Shown piece by piece: positions 10,570 through 19,323 of a stretch of 19,622 nucleotides of DNA. The translations under genes and the position numbers were made by a program. This DNA comes from Jimgerdemannia flammicorona (lineage: Eukaryota > Mucoromycota > Endogonomycetes > Endogonales > Endogonaceae). The notes under the pieces are model-generated. The model did no database searches and was not told where the DNA came from. It saw only the letters and a program-made list of their open reading frames with translations. Location: positions 1-19,622 of the forward strand of contig RBNI01002117.1 of assembly GCA_003990745.1 (NCBI GenBank), written 5' to 3'. The stretch's first letter is position 1, and each line of letters opens with the position of its first letter.

Positions 10570-10602
<33 letters not shown>
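10314..10602 (+). mobile_element. Recent 5'-truncated LINE insertion (289 bp) with pure poly(A) tail
   Basis: The segment is bounded by identical 15-bp sequences and ends in 31 consecutive A residues (10572-10602) preceded by AATAAA at 10547-10552. Its interior resembles the 3' ends of copies B and C: ACTGTCTGGTAGAGAAGAT of copy B (about 9264-9282) pairs with GCTGTCTGGTGGAAGGGAT here, and the last 50 bp pair with 15395-15430 of copy C. It therefore looks like a strongly 5'-truncated copy of the same LINE family moved by target-primed reverse transcription. It retains CpG (two sites) and an uninterrupted tail, unlike its host. A non-autonomous SINE sharing the LINE tail is the alternative. Confidence 0.85.
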
Positions 10603-10605
<3 letters not shown>

Positions 10606-10617
10606 GCTCCAATGAGA
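10603..10617. repeat. Target-site duplication, right copy
   Basis: GGGGCTCCAATGAGA directly follows the poly(A) tail and matches 10299-10313 without mismatch, which argues for a recent insertion. Confidence 0.9.
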
Positions 10618-12612
10618 GGGTATAGATGATTGGTAACAGTGGGTCTTCTTATAGCACTCCTCTGCTCAGAAGGAAGAACTCCCCCCTATGCCTATTTTTC
10701 ATAATAGCTGTCTGACTCCTCTCTAACAGACAAATTAATTATCTTCTAAACTCTGGGGAGACCTCTATCTACTTTAATATCCCCTCTAACCATATATTCT
10801 GAACTCTATCATAAGCCTTCTTTTGGTCTAAAAAACCTAGTCAACTATTGACCCTGGCTGTATAAGTACCCTCAATAATACCATAAACTCATACTGTCCC
10901 ATCATGAATCAAACAACCTCTGACAAAGCCTCTTTGTTCAGCTCCCAATATCTGCTGAGCCACTTCTTACAGCCTGGCTACCAAGATCTTTATCACTAAC
11001 TTGCAATCTATATCCAGGAGCATAATTGGCCTCCAGTTCTTCAAATTCTCCCTTCTTCCTTCATTCTTATATAATAGAGTCACAAGCCCCAGGTGCTGTC
11101 TTCCAATCCAGGTCTCTGAGCTAATGACCTCATCACACATCTACACCATCTCCTCCAGCACAACCTCAACTCTAGCCATCTTTTTCCAAAAGTCCCAAGG
11201 CAACCCATCCTCCCCTGGAGCTATCCCTATACTTGTTATTGCTAGCATAGAGGCTCCAAGTTTGCCTAGGCCTGCAGCTAGGTCTGAGTGCCAATCCTCC
11301 AACTGTCTTTCAATGCTAATGGCATCTTCACCCTCCTCTTCCTCACTCCACAGTTGCTCTCAGTGAGACTACAGTATGTCCAAGATCTTTAGCATCCCAA
11401 TCACTATTTCTCCTACCTCTTCCAATACTCCTTCTCACTGCTGTCTCATCCTCCTAGCCTGTAGTAATTGTAACAAGAACTTTATAGACTGCTCCCCCTC
11501 CTCCAGACTCTGCTACCATAGCCTTATCACCAACTCCTTTATCTGTAGTTTCTCCTCTTGCCTAAGCAGTTCCTTCAGTTCTTTCACCTCTCACTGGATT
11601 CTTTGAATCCTCCAATCTCCTTCCTTATAGTTAGCCAAAGATCTAGCCCACCTCTTCAGTAGTTGTTCCAATCTTCTCAAAGCCCACTGAACTTGATGCC
11701 TCTGCTGAGCACCTCTCTCACTTCCAGCCTCACTCCAATACTACTGAGTATCAGATTTTAACTACCACTAATGATCCCAGATCTCCAACCCCTGTGCCCT
11801 CCAGTTAATAATCCTAGTGCTAACAACTACCATCTATTCTTCCCACAAGATATGGTCCCCCAGTAGTAAGATATTCAGGTATCAATGTCCAGGCCCCTCT
11901 CTCCCACCCCCCAAACCTTTCTCTGTTCAGCAATCTCTAGTGATCAGATCAAGGATACCAGACTATCTTTATCTCACTCTAGACATCTATACCCCAGTAC
12001 TCAGCCATCAAGACCCAGTCAATTCTCAATCCCAACTCTGCCACCCAGTGAGTATAGACCCAGTGTTCTCCCCACCCAAGTTGCTCTACATCTACCAAAG
12101 AGCTCAGTATCTCCATCTCCTCCTAATCTTCAATCCCTTCACTCCTGCCTACTATCTCCCTCTCTCTTTCAGTCCTGTCTATCCTTCCATTGTATATTAT
12201 ATTAAAGTTACCCTCTAAACAGTTGATTCCTACAGCTATCAGAACATCTGCCTCTTGCAGACCCCTTATCCAATCTACATATTCCCCCCTTTCTACCAGG
12301 TAGTACTCCCACACCAATCTGCTCCCCTAATGTCCAATGTCCCCAATGTCCCCCACCTCCTTCCTAATCAGAATTTTTACCCAATTCTGCTATACTGCCA
12401 CACTTCTCCATTCTCTCATCCAATTCAGCAAGTCTAAGTCTGTATCATATTCTATATCCTGCAGTAAGAAAAGATCTGCCTCCAGCCCCTTCAACTAACT
12501 AAAGATATTCTGATACCTCATTACACCCCTCAGACCATTGATATTCAGAGAGAAAATTCATGTTATACTGTTTATATTAAATAATATTTGGAGAAAAAAG
12601 TGTCCACTCTAT

Positions 12613-13780
12613 AATTCCATACTCATTTCTTCACCAGCAATATCCAAGTTCTTCTCTGCCTCAAGCTTGTCTGCCTCTCTCTACTGAGCATCCAGTGCCA
12701 CCAAGATCTCCTAATAATCTGCACCATCCACAGCTTCCATCTTTATCTAGTACTCCTTGTATACTACCTGCCACTTTGCTAGCTCCTTCCTCAGACCTCA
12801 CATATAAGCAGCCCAATCATTCACAATTGTCAAAAGTACTGTCTCCCTATTACTATCCACTTGATACATATTTCTCAACTTCCAGTAAGACTACTATAAT
12901 CTCATCTCAGAGTTTCCTTGACACCTTCTTGTCCTATAGAATTTCAGCTTAGTATCTCTCACTTAGTACCTGAAAGTCCCCCAGCTCCTCAGCTACCATA
13001 TTTTCAAGTATTTTCTACAGCCACTTCTTCTCATCTACTGCCTCCTCAACTCTCTGGGCCACCCTCTTTCCCCCCTCTACCTGCCCACCCTTGACATTTC
13101 TTCCCACTAACTTGTTTCAACTCTAGCACATCCTGTAGTTCTTCCTTGCTAGTAGCCCCACCCAGCACACTATACTGAGGGTGCCTCCCTTTGACCATCT
13201 TCATATTCTTCATGATGATACTCAACCCAGTACCACCTCTCTCTCCCTAGGTCATCTCTGGAGTCACTCTCTTCTCTCTAGTCTAAGTACTTGCCCTCAA
13301 TCTAGTAACTTCAGCAGTAGTCCCCCCTGCTCCCCCCTCTCCCAACTTTGTCAACAGGTCCTTCTGAATATACCTCCCCTGTACTTTCTCCCAGGCTGTC
13401 CAATCTAGCCTCACCTTCTTGCCATTTACAATCTCTATTACTGTCTTGGCCTCAAACTCCTTCTAGGCCAGTCTTCTTCTTTCAATAGCCTTAGCCAGAT
13501 CCTCCAATATCTCTAGCAAGTTCTCCTCATCCTTCTGTATCTCTTTCACTCTGGAGACTTTATACTCCACTGATCTCTATTTGAGTACCACTGGCCAGTT
13601 CTATACTCTTCTGGTATTCTTCTTGCCTACCAGTCTTACCCTGATATCTACATCTCCTGTCCTGAACTCTGTACCTTCCTAGACCCAAAACCCAATATCT
13701 ATAATGTCTCTATACTCCTTAATGACCTCCACAATCAGCCCCCTGGCCACCTTCTTCAATACTATAGGAATATCTATCAG
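12613..13780 (-). pseudogene. LINE copy C ORF1, C-terminal part (inside inversion)
   Basis: On the minus strand from 13780 the frame reads LLIDIPIVLKKVARGLIVEV and then YRDIIDIGFWV, aligning with copy A LLIKGVPTVMK and YGDVVDVGFRVW. It continues through GTEFRTGDVDIRVRLVGKK and KVQGRYIQKDLL to a C-terminal LDIAGEEMSMEL followed by a stop near 12613, the counterpart of the copy A ORF1 end. At the second internal stop of copy A this copy keeps Trp, showing that the copy A stop is a secondary TGG to TAG change. Several of its own TAG stops and frameshifts are present. Confidence 0.75.
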
Positions 13781-13784
13781 TAAA

Positions 13785-15254
13785 CTGGAAGATTGGGGCC
13801 TTTGCTGACAATATAGTGGTCAGGCTGAGCTCTGTAAAGAATGTGGCAGTATTGAAGAATGTGGTGGAGTAGTATGAGGAGTACTCAGATGTCAGACTCA
13901 ATTGACATAAGTGTGAGACTTTGGTCCTAGGAGGAGAAATAGTTAGTGGTAATGTGATAGAAATAGTAGTCTCAGCTAAAGAAATAGTCTGCTATCTAGA
14001 GATTTATTTTTTGGTATATGGTTCCCTGCTATCTCATAGTTGATAGGAGCAGCAGCTACTCATATAGAGGGATATTCTCTTGAGATGAAGAGACCATTAT
14101 ATCTCTCTAGCAGAGAGATTAATAGTGCTGAATGTATACTGGCTGCCTAAGCTATAGTATTTGGGGTATTATTTGAACTTTCTGGCATAGGTGGTCAAGA
14201 GGTTAATAAAGATAGCAAGGTTGTAGATCTAGGTAGAGCAGTGGAGCCACATTGACTGAGAGGTATTGATAATGCCAGTAAATAGAGGAGAGCTAGACCT
14301 GGTGGACTTCACTAAGTACTTACACTGCTTGAGAGTATAGTGACTGAAGTGAGTAAGTAAATTGCAGGACTGAGAGTGAGTACCATTATGTAGTAGGTGT
14401 GGGAGGCTTAGTGCTCTCCCCAGGGTACAACTGGTGACCTGCTCACTCTGGTGGCTCTCAAAGAAAGTAAGAAGATGTGCTATAGAGGATTCTGGTAGAG
14501 AGTGGTAGATAGTGCTCACTACATTGGTCTCAGGTAGAGAGGTGATAAGGGAGAGAAGGAATGGGAATTCCAGTTGTAAAGATGGAACTGTCTACTGTTC
14601 GGAGATACTCTGGTGGATAATTTTTAGCTAAATGATAGTATGGAGTATCTGCAGGAGCATGGAGGGGATTCATGACCAGAGGTATGGCAGAGAGTAAGGA
14701 TCAGTAAGGAGTGGAACTGGAATAATATCTGACCTTAGTGTAAGAAGATAGCAAGATGGCTTTCCTCCAAGTTCTGAGTGGTATAGTAGAGGCTACTATA
14801 GTACAACATAATGCTGAACTACTGGTTGAGATATTTGATAGAAGAAGGTACTCTGGAGTGCAAGGAGTGTCTAAATATTGGACAGGAGGGGGAATAGTAT
14901 AGACCTCTGAGCATTGGCTGAGAGAGTGTGAGGTTTTGGGAGATTTCTGGAGAATTGTTAAAGACTGGATAGGGCTATGACCTTTGGAGGGGGTAGAAGA
15001 TAAGAGGTGGGGTAATCTCTGGTATTGGCTGGTAGGAGGAGTTAGAGATAAGTGGTTGAATTTTGGTTGGACTCTGGTTATTTGAGTTGGGCTCATCAGA
15101 CATTGGCTCTATATATTTAAAGATGAGTAGTGCTTGGCACTTGGGATATAAGTTGTACAATAGGAGTGGTTATTGCTGGAATTCTAAATTAGTTAGTGGT
15201 GGGGGTAGGGACCTAGAGGGGAAATCTGTAGGAAACTGTAGAATATATTTGTAA
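13785..15254 (+). pseudogene. LINE copy C reverse transcriptase, motif C to C-terminus (right of inversion)
   Basis: Starts with WKIGAFADN (13788-13812), the counterpart of copy A WKVGAFADD; the second catalytic Asp is Asn. It continues through NVAVLKNVVE, KCETLVLGG, LNVYWLPKLWYLGYYL and KRLIKIA, each matching copy A, and ends past HWLRECEVLGDFW and IRHWLYIFK. The last block lies beyond what copy A shows in this window. Many TAG stops and some frameshifts are present. The frame cannot start here; its N-terminal half is on the other strand in the inverted block. Confidence 0.85.
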
Positions 15255-15466
15255 GAAGAGTAGAGAGAGAGTTGGGGCCACTGGGGGGTTAGTATCTCTT
15301 CAAAGAGAGAGAGAGAGAGAGAGGGAGGGGGTTCTGTATGAGATTGGGTGAAAGGTACATTTGTATCTTTGTATTAATATAATATAGACTAGATGGTAAT
15401 CAGTAATAAAGTAAAAGTCCAAGTAACTATAAAAATAAAAAATAAAATAAAAAAAAAATAAAAAAA
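15255..15466 (+). other. LINE copy C 3' UTR with (GA)n tract, AATAAA and A-rich tail
   Basis: G-rich non-coding sequence includes a (GA)n microsatellite at 15304-15323, AATAAA at 15405-15410 and an A-rich tail at 15431-15466 broken by single T residues. The spacing of about 20 bp from AATAAA to the tail matches the young insertion at 10547-10572 and normal polyadenylation. The interruptions in the tail suggest age. Confidence 0.7.
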
Positions 15467-15467
15467 G

Positions 15468-15716
15468 AGACTAAATAAAGAATAACCTCCTAAACTCTAA
15501 AAGAAAGTCTAAGATAAAGAAAAAACCCCCCAACCAGCCAATAGAAAGTAGAATGGATTCGAGGTAGATGAGTAAAATACTAATATATAGAACTATCTCT
15601 CAAAAGACTGATATACATATAGGCTAAGATCAGAAAAGATCTCACTCCCACTCTTTGAGTCTGTGGGTCTTGATAATATTATTGTATTAGCTTCTAGTTC
15701 TAGTTGAGTACTACTA
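15468..15716. repeat. AT-rich spacer with an 82-bp tandem duplication
   Basis: From 15468 to about 15640 I see nothing recognisable. From 15641 to about 15710 the sequence resembles 15723-15792 at an offset of exactly 82 bp (TCCCACTC at 15646 and 15728; AGTTCTAGTT at 15696 and 15778). The left end of the dispersed repeat is therefore tandemly duplicated here; no such extra unit is seen beside copy 1 at 6243. Confidence 0.55.
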
Positions 15717-16000
15717 AATGAGAAAGGTCCCACTCCTCAAGCCTGTAGACCTCAATCACATTACCATGTCAGCTCTTAGTTCTAGTTAGATATAGCCAGA
15801 ATATCAGTCTCTATACTATTCTATCTTCTATCAACTAATCAAAAGATCCTACCAAGATAATATCTACCTTAACCTTGATAACTACCTCCAGTCTAGTACT
15901 CTACTAGTTCACTATTATCATCTTTCCTCCTTTCTATAATAGCCATCTCTCTTTCCATCCCAATCTCTCCTGAAAGACAGTTACTTACATCAGAATTGCA
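15717..16000 (-). repeat. Dispersed repeat, copy 2 (LTR-like)
   Basis: Direct counterpart of 6243-6526: AAGCCTGTAGACCTCAATCA here against AAGCCTATAGGCCTTGATTA there, and TTACATCAGAATTGCACT near 15985-16002 against TTACACCAGAACTACACT at 6511-6528. Both copies have the same orientation, 9.47 kb apart. No gag-like frame is seen on its left; the A-rich tail of copy C lies 250 bp away. Confidence 0.65.
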
Positions 16001-16506
16001 CTCACCAAGAAGCTCACTAAAGCTCAGAGGACCCTACTATAGGTAATATCTAATCTGCAGATAACCTATACTGATACTTGATGCCTAAGGTTAGCTAACT
16101 CTATATACAGCTTATAATATACTAAGATGATACCTTGTTAATAACAGTAGAGAGAAGAAAGTACTATACTAAAACAGAAGTACTCTAGATATAGTCAAAG
16201 ATACTAGAAACTATAAAAAAGTAGAAGAAGTACTGATCTAATACTGATAAAAGAGTAACTCAACATTATTACCTCTCTTTCATTATATCCTTATAGATAT
16301 AGCAAACCAATCTGAGGTAAAGGAAATATAAGTAGTAGAAAAGGGACTTAGAAGATTATCTACCAAATCTTATAACTAGTATGGTAGTAGAGAAAAGGAC
16401 TCTAAGATATCTCTCTTTAATATTTGTCTTTATGATATCTCTTTCTTTTTTCTTAAGAATACTGAAAGGATTATTACTATTACTATTTTCTTCTCTTTTA
16501 CTACTA
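16001..16506. other. AT-rich stretch without recognisable content
   Basis: About 500 bp between the LTR-like repeat and the LTR at 16507. Frames on both strands are closed by many stops, mostly TAG and TAA. I recognise no coding motif, RNA gene or inverted repeat. It may be a decayed transposon too mutated to identify. Confidence 0.5.
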
Positions 16507-17281
16507 TGTAGTAGAATGAATAAGTAAGCGAACAGATAAGATATAATGAGACAAGCAATCACATGACCTGGCAAGTGATGACATCATCATATGAATGAGT
16601 GCATCATATGGTATTATGAATGATGAATAATATGAATGATGTGAATAATATGAATAAACAATATCTAGCTTATCCACAGTAATCAGCACTGCAGCAATTG
16701 GTACTGCAGCAACCAATGCTACAGTAATGCTGATCATTACCTAGCAATAGATGTCTTGATCACAAATCTCACCATAGTTACCAAATTAGTCACTCATACT
16801 TAGTCAGAAATCACAGACCAACTTGTATAAATACCCCCCAGTTTCCATCTGAAAATAAAGCAGTTTTAGTTCAGTCCTTGATATAAGAATCAAGTCCCCC
16901 TCCCCATATATACACATTCTTCTGAGTCTTAGTAATGACACCTAAGTGACTCTAGTGTTTCTAACTAAACTCCAGAAGCCTATCTAACTTCTGCCAGAAC
17001 TGAGACTGGTATATAAATCCCCAAAGACTTAAGTAAACCCATTGAACCTGAATTCCAAGATGAATTCAGTTTGTGCACAGCAAAGAACAAGACTCTTGAA
17101 AGATAGGGCAAAAGAGAAAGACCTTTGAAAGATAAAGTACTACTACTACAACTACTTTAAGTGAGTGCTTCCTCAAACTGAAGGCTTCTTGGTATATATT
17201 GTGTACTAAGTCTCTAAGTAATAGTCTTACTTCCCTAATTATCCAAAGGATAAGAGAGAGGTAGAAGTGAGAGTTATTACA
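16507..17281 (+). mobile_element. 5' LTR of a probable Ty3/gypsy element
   Basis: A 775-bp segment starts TGTAGTAGAATG and ends GTTATTACA, so it has the TG...CA ends of an LTR. It is followed after three bases by a primer-binding-site-like sequence and then a gag frame. It holds a TATA box (TATAAATA, 16826-16833) and AATAAA (16854-16859) close downstream, as expected for an LTR promoter and polyadenylation region. Only one CpG was noticed (in AAGCGAAC near 16529), so it shares the decay of its surroundings. The matching 3' LTR is not in the window; the exact right end is inferred from the primer site. Confidence 0.65.
16826..16859 (+). promoter_or_regulatory. LTR core promoter (TATA box) and nearby AATAAA
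   Basis: TATAAATA at 16826-16833 is followed by a C run and then AATAAA starting 28 bp after the start of the TATA box. The same arrangement, with 25 bp, occurs on the minus strand in the right-edge LTR. Transcription would start shortly after, so AATAAA would fall at or near the R region. Confidence 0.5.
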
Positions 17282-17284
17282 GCT

Positions 17285-17302
17285 TGGTAGCAGTGGATTA
17301 CT
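17285..17302 (+). other. Primer-binding site of the gypsy-like element
   Basis: TGGTAGCAGTGGATTACT begins three bases after the inferred LTR end. The leading TGGTA is complementary to a tRNA 3' end reading TACCA and resembles the initiator-Met primer sites common in LTR retrotransposons. The match past the first nine bases cannot be judged without the host tRNA sequence. Confidence 0.5.
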
Positions 17303-17381
17303 AGCCAAGAAGATACCAAAAACATACTCCTGAAGTTGGAATAAGATCAATCTTAGACAGGAGTAACCTCCAGAACCAACT

Positions 17382-19215
17382 GTGGATCCCCAAACCAGAG
17401 CCAGAGAAGTCCTTGCCATTAGGACCAGGTGGTATCAGGAAACCACAGATCCAGGGACCCACCAGCTTATAATTGACCAGGCTTACAAGGATCTATACCA
17501 GGTCTTTAGGACTTACCACCCAGGACTTAGGAATATAGTTAGCCATCATAGGTTTTATGAACTTCTCTGTGGACACATTGGAACCACTAGGACTCTAGAA
17601 TCTACTGCTGCAGCCACCCAGGATTTTCTAGATTATATTACACCCCCTACTATAAGAGAAGCAGCTACCAAGTAGATTACCTCTGATAGATATCATCATA
17701 CCTCTACCAAGACCTCCCTCTACTATAGGCTAGTTGTATACTATGCCTCTGCTATAATCAGGTATGAGAATAAGCAAGCAGGTCACCCATCCTCTACTGC
17801 TGAACAAGGAGTAGGCCCATCTACTCAGCCAGAAACTAATATCTTCTTTGAAAGACCAAGTCAGTATGAGGATACACTATCTCATCAGAGAAGGGAGTCA
17901 GACAAAGACTCTACAGGTTATCAGTCTGATGATAGCCAACTAGGAACACAGGCCTAGGAATTTACCAAGGAACTATAGGTCAAGAAGATCAGACTCTAGA
18001 ACCAATCCAACCACCTATACAGAGATTTGGTTTACCCTCTCTCACAGGACTCTTTGATCTGATATCCAGGAATCAAGTAACCCCAAGTTATACAGCACTA
18101 CAATTCCATCAGACAGAACAATCTTCAGGAGAATCTACTCTTATAGGACTACTACCAATAGTCAATACAATGGTAGATACCAATATTGTAGCACTGACTA
18201 CTCAGCTAGCTGCACTAGCAGAGATAGTAGGACAGATTGCTGAACAGAACAAACTAACCAAGACCTTGCAAATTCCAACATTTAGTAGAAAAAACAGTAA
18301 CATTGAAAACTTCATCAATGTAGTTGATATAGGTTATCAAGCAAACCAATAGAATGACAACTGAGTACCTATAGGAATGCTCACCAACAACCACAACAAC
18401 ACCCTCCAACAGTTGTTTACTACATCAGCAGCACAAGTAGAAACAGTAGCCACATTCATCGCTGAAACAGCAGCCAAATTCTGGTGAACCTTGGAACAGT
18501 ACTCAGTAACCTGGGAAGACTGCCCTCAAGTTAATAGATAAGCACCTTTCAACAATAGACTAGGTTAGGATAACTATGAAGCAGGCTCAGGACTTAAGGC
18601 CTTGCTACTGACCAAATTCTAAAATATAGCCTACATACAAGAAACTTGGAACAAACTGTCCCAGATGAAGTTTCACAAGAATAGCAAGAAGAATCTAGAG
18701 ACCTTTGCCACCAGAATGGATGCCTATCTCAAAACCATTAGACTTACCTACCAAGAGAACAATTTGGCCATCAATAGTACCAGAGCCAACTATCTCTTTG
18801 CAGCCCTACCAGACTGGCTCACTCAGAAGATTAAGAAATAAGGCCTTCCTCAAGGATGTCCCCACTACTTATGGTGTTTTGCCCAAGTACAAAGAAGAGT
18901 CCACAAAATTGTTGCTACACAAGCCCTATGAAATCAAGAATACAAGAAGGATAATCAAGATAGAAGGAATCCTACCAGGAGAAATGAACAAAGGAATAAT
19001 CAAAGATATGATCAAAAGAATGATCAAAGGAACCAGCGAAACTCTAGAGGACCCAGACCTCCCACTGAGGATGAAAAGAAGCAGCTCCATAAAAAGAGAT
19101 TGTGCTTCATCTATAAGAAGGCAGGACATATCTCATTCAAATACCCTGAGAAGAGAAACAGATCAGGTAAACTTAATAATCAGAACATTACTATTATTAG
19201 AGAAGGTCTACTCTA
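17382..19215 (+). pseudogene. Gag pseudogene of the gypsy-like LTR element
   Basis: A frame opens with GTG (no ATG) at 17382 and runs 97 codons to a TAG. It stays readable to about 17950, where the reading moves to another frame followed to 19215. The second part contains a Gln/Leu-rich helix (18170-18352), a capsid-like region (LETFATRMDAYLKTIRLTYQ, near 18696-18755), a basic Arg/Asn/Gln-rich stretch and a CCHC zinc knuckle remnant at 19103-19144. At least seven in-frame stops and one frameshift are present. Gag forms the particle that packages element RNA. Assignment to Ty3/gypsy rather than copia rests on LTR length, primer site and capsid style, and is moderate; gag identity is good. The element is cut by another LTR at 19324 before any pol sequence appears. 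Confidence 0.7.
19103..19144 (+). other. Degenerate CCHC zinc knuckle in gag
   Basis: The sequence reads C-F-I-Y-K-K-A-G-H-I-S-F-K-Y, spaced exactly as C-X2-C-X4-H-X4-C, with Tyr (TAT, TAC) at the second and fourth ligand positions. Both Tyr codons are one G to A change from Cys (TGT, TGC), the direction expected from RIP on the opposite strand. The domain would normally bind element RNA; two of four zinc ligands are lost. Confidence 0.75.
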
Positions 19216-19323
19216 AGAATATCATTAAAGTACAAAAGATATGATACAAGGCTACTATCCCCACTAAGGCCCACCCAACTGATGCTAGATATAACCTTTA
19301 TAGCAGCCAAGACCTCACTATTC
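19216..19323 (+). other. End of the gag/pro remnant before the inserted LTR
   Basis: About 108 bp follow the last readable gag codon with no clear open frame. It probably continues the gypsy-like element, which is interrupted at 19324. No protease motif is seen. Confidence 0.35.

Larger units (their letters stand above)
10249..12575 (-). pseudogene. LINE copy C ORF2 N-terminal part: endonuclease to RT motif B, inverted and interrupted
   Basis: Read on the minus strand from about 12575 the order is endonuclease (IFSLNINGLRG, LFLLQDIE, GNFNII, SDH), linker, then RT up to YTLSLEPLLDRV. The endonuclease Asp of GDFN is Asn here (GNFN, within 12123-12317), and about 20 residues after RLVW are deleted relative to copy A. 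Stops, mostly TAG, are frequent. A 289-bp LINE fragment with its target duplication splits the frame at LSLEP (10299-10617). The left end at 10249 is the inversion breakpoint, just before RT motif C, which continues at 13785 on the plus strand. Confidence 0.8.
9472..15466 (+). mobile_element. LINE copy C with inverted central block
   Basis: All parts of the family are present, but in the order plus (9472-10248), minus (10249-13780), plus (13785-15466). Compared with copy A, the left piece ends inside ORF1 at VVQL and the inverted block begins at its far end (13780) with the next residues, LLI. The other end of the inverted block stops just before RT motif C, and the right piece resumes with the next codons of that motif. 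Removing the later 289-bp insertion and one 15-bp target duplicate leaves about 5.7 kb, consistent with the family's full length. AATAAA (15405-15410) is followed about 20 bp later by an A-rich tail (15431-15466). The 5' end near 9472 rests on a shared GTTACACAA with copy A. Confidence 0.85.

Noticed and set aside
10314..10602. Independent tRNA-derived SINE
   Set aside because: No A/B box promoter is visible, and the body resembles the 3' ends of LINE copies B and C, so a truncated LINE is preferred.
9472..13780. Classic twin-priming inversion
   Set aside because: Twin priming leaves the 5' portion inverted up to the end of the copy; here the 5' leader and ORF1 start remain in plus orientation.
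9472..15466. Three separate LINE fragments instead of one inverted copy
   Set aside because: The two junctions complement each other at both breakpoints, and the summed length equals one element; three independent insertions would hardly fit that way.
15553..15575. tRNA B-box-like GGATTCGAGGT
   Set aside because: No matching A box or cloverleaf was found around it.
6243..16000. The two dispersed repeats as the two LTRs of one 9.8-kb element
   Set aside because: The interior is LINE copies B and C, and the gag-like frame lies outside the pair; not excluded, but less supported.
18926..19129. Minus-strand open frame of 67 codons, hydrophobic
   Set aside because: Antisense to the basic region of gag just before the zinc knuckle.
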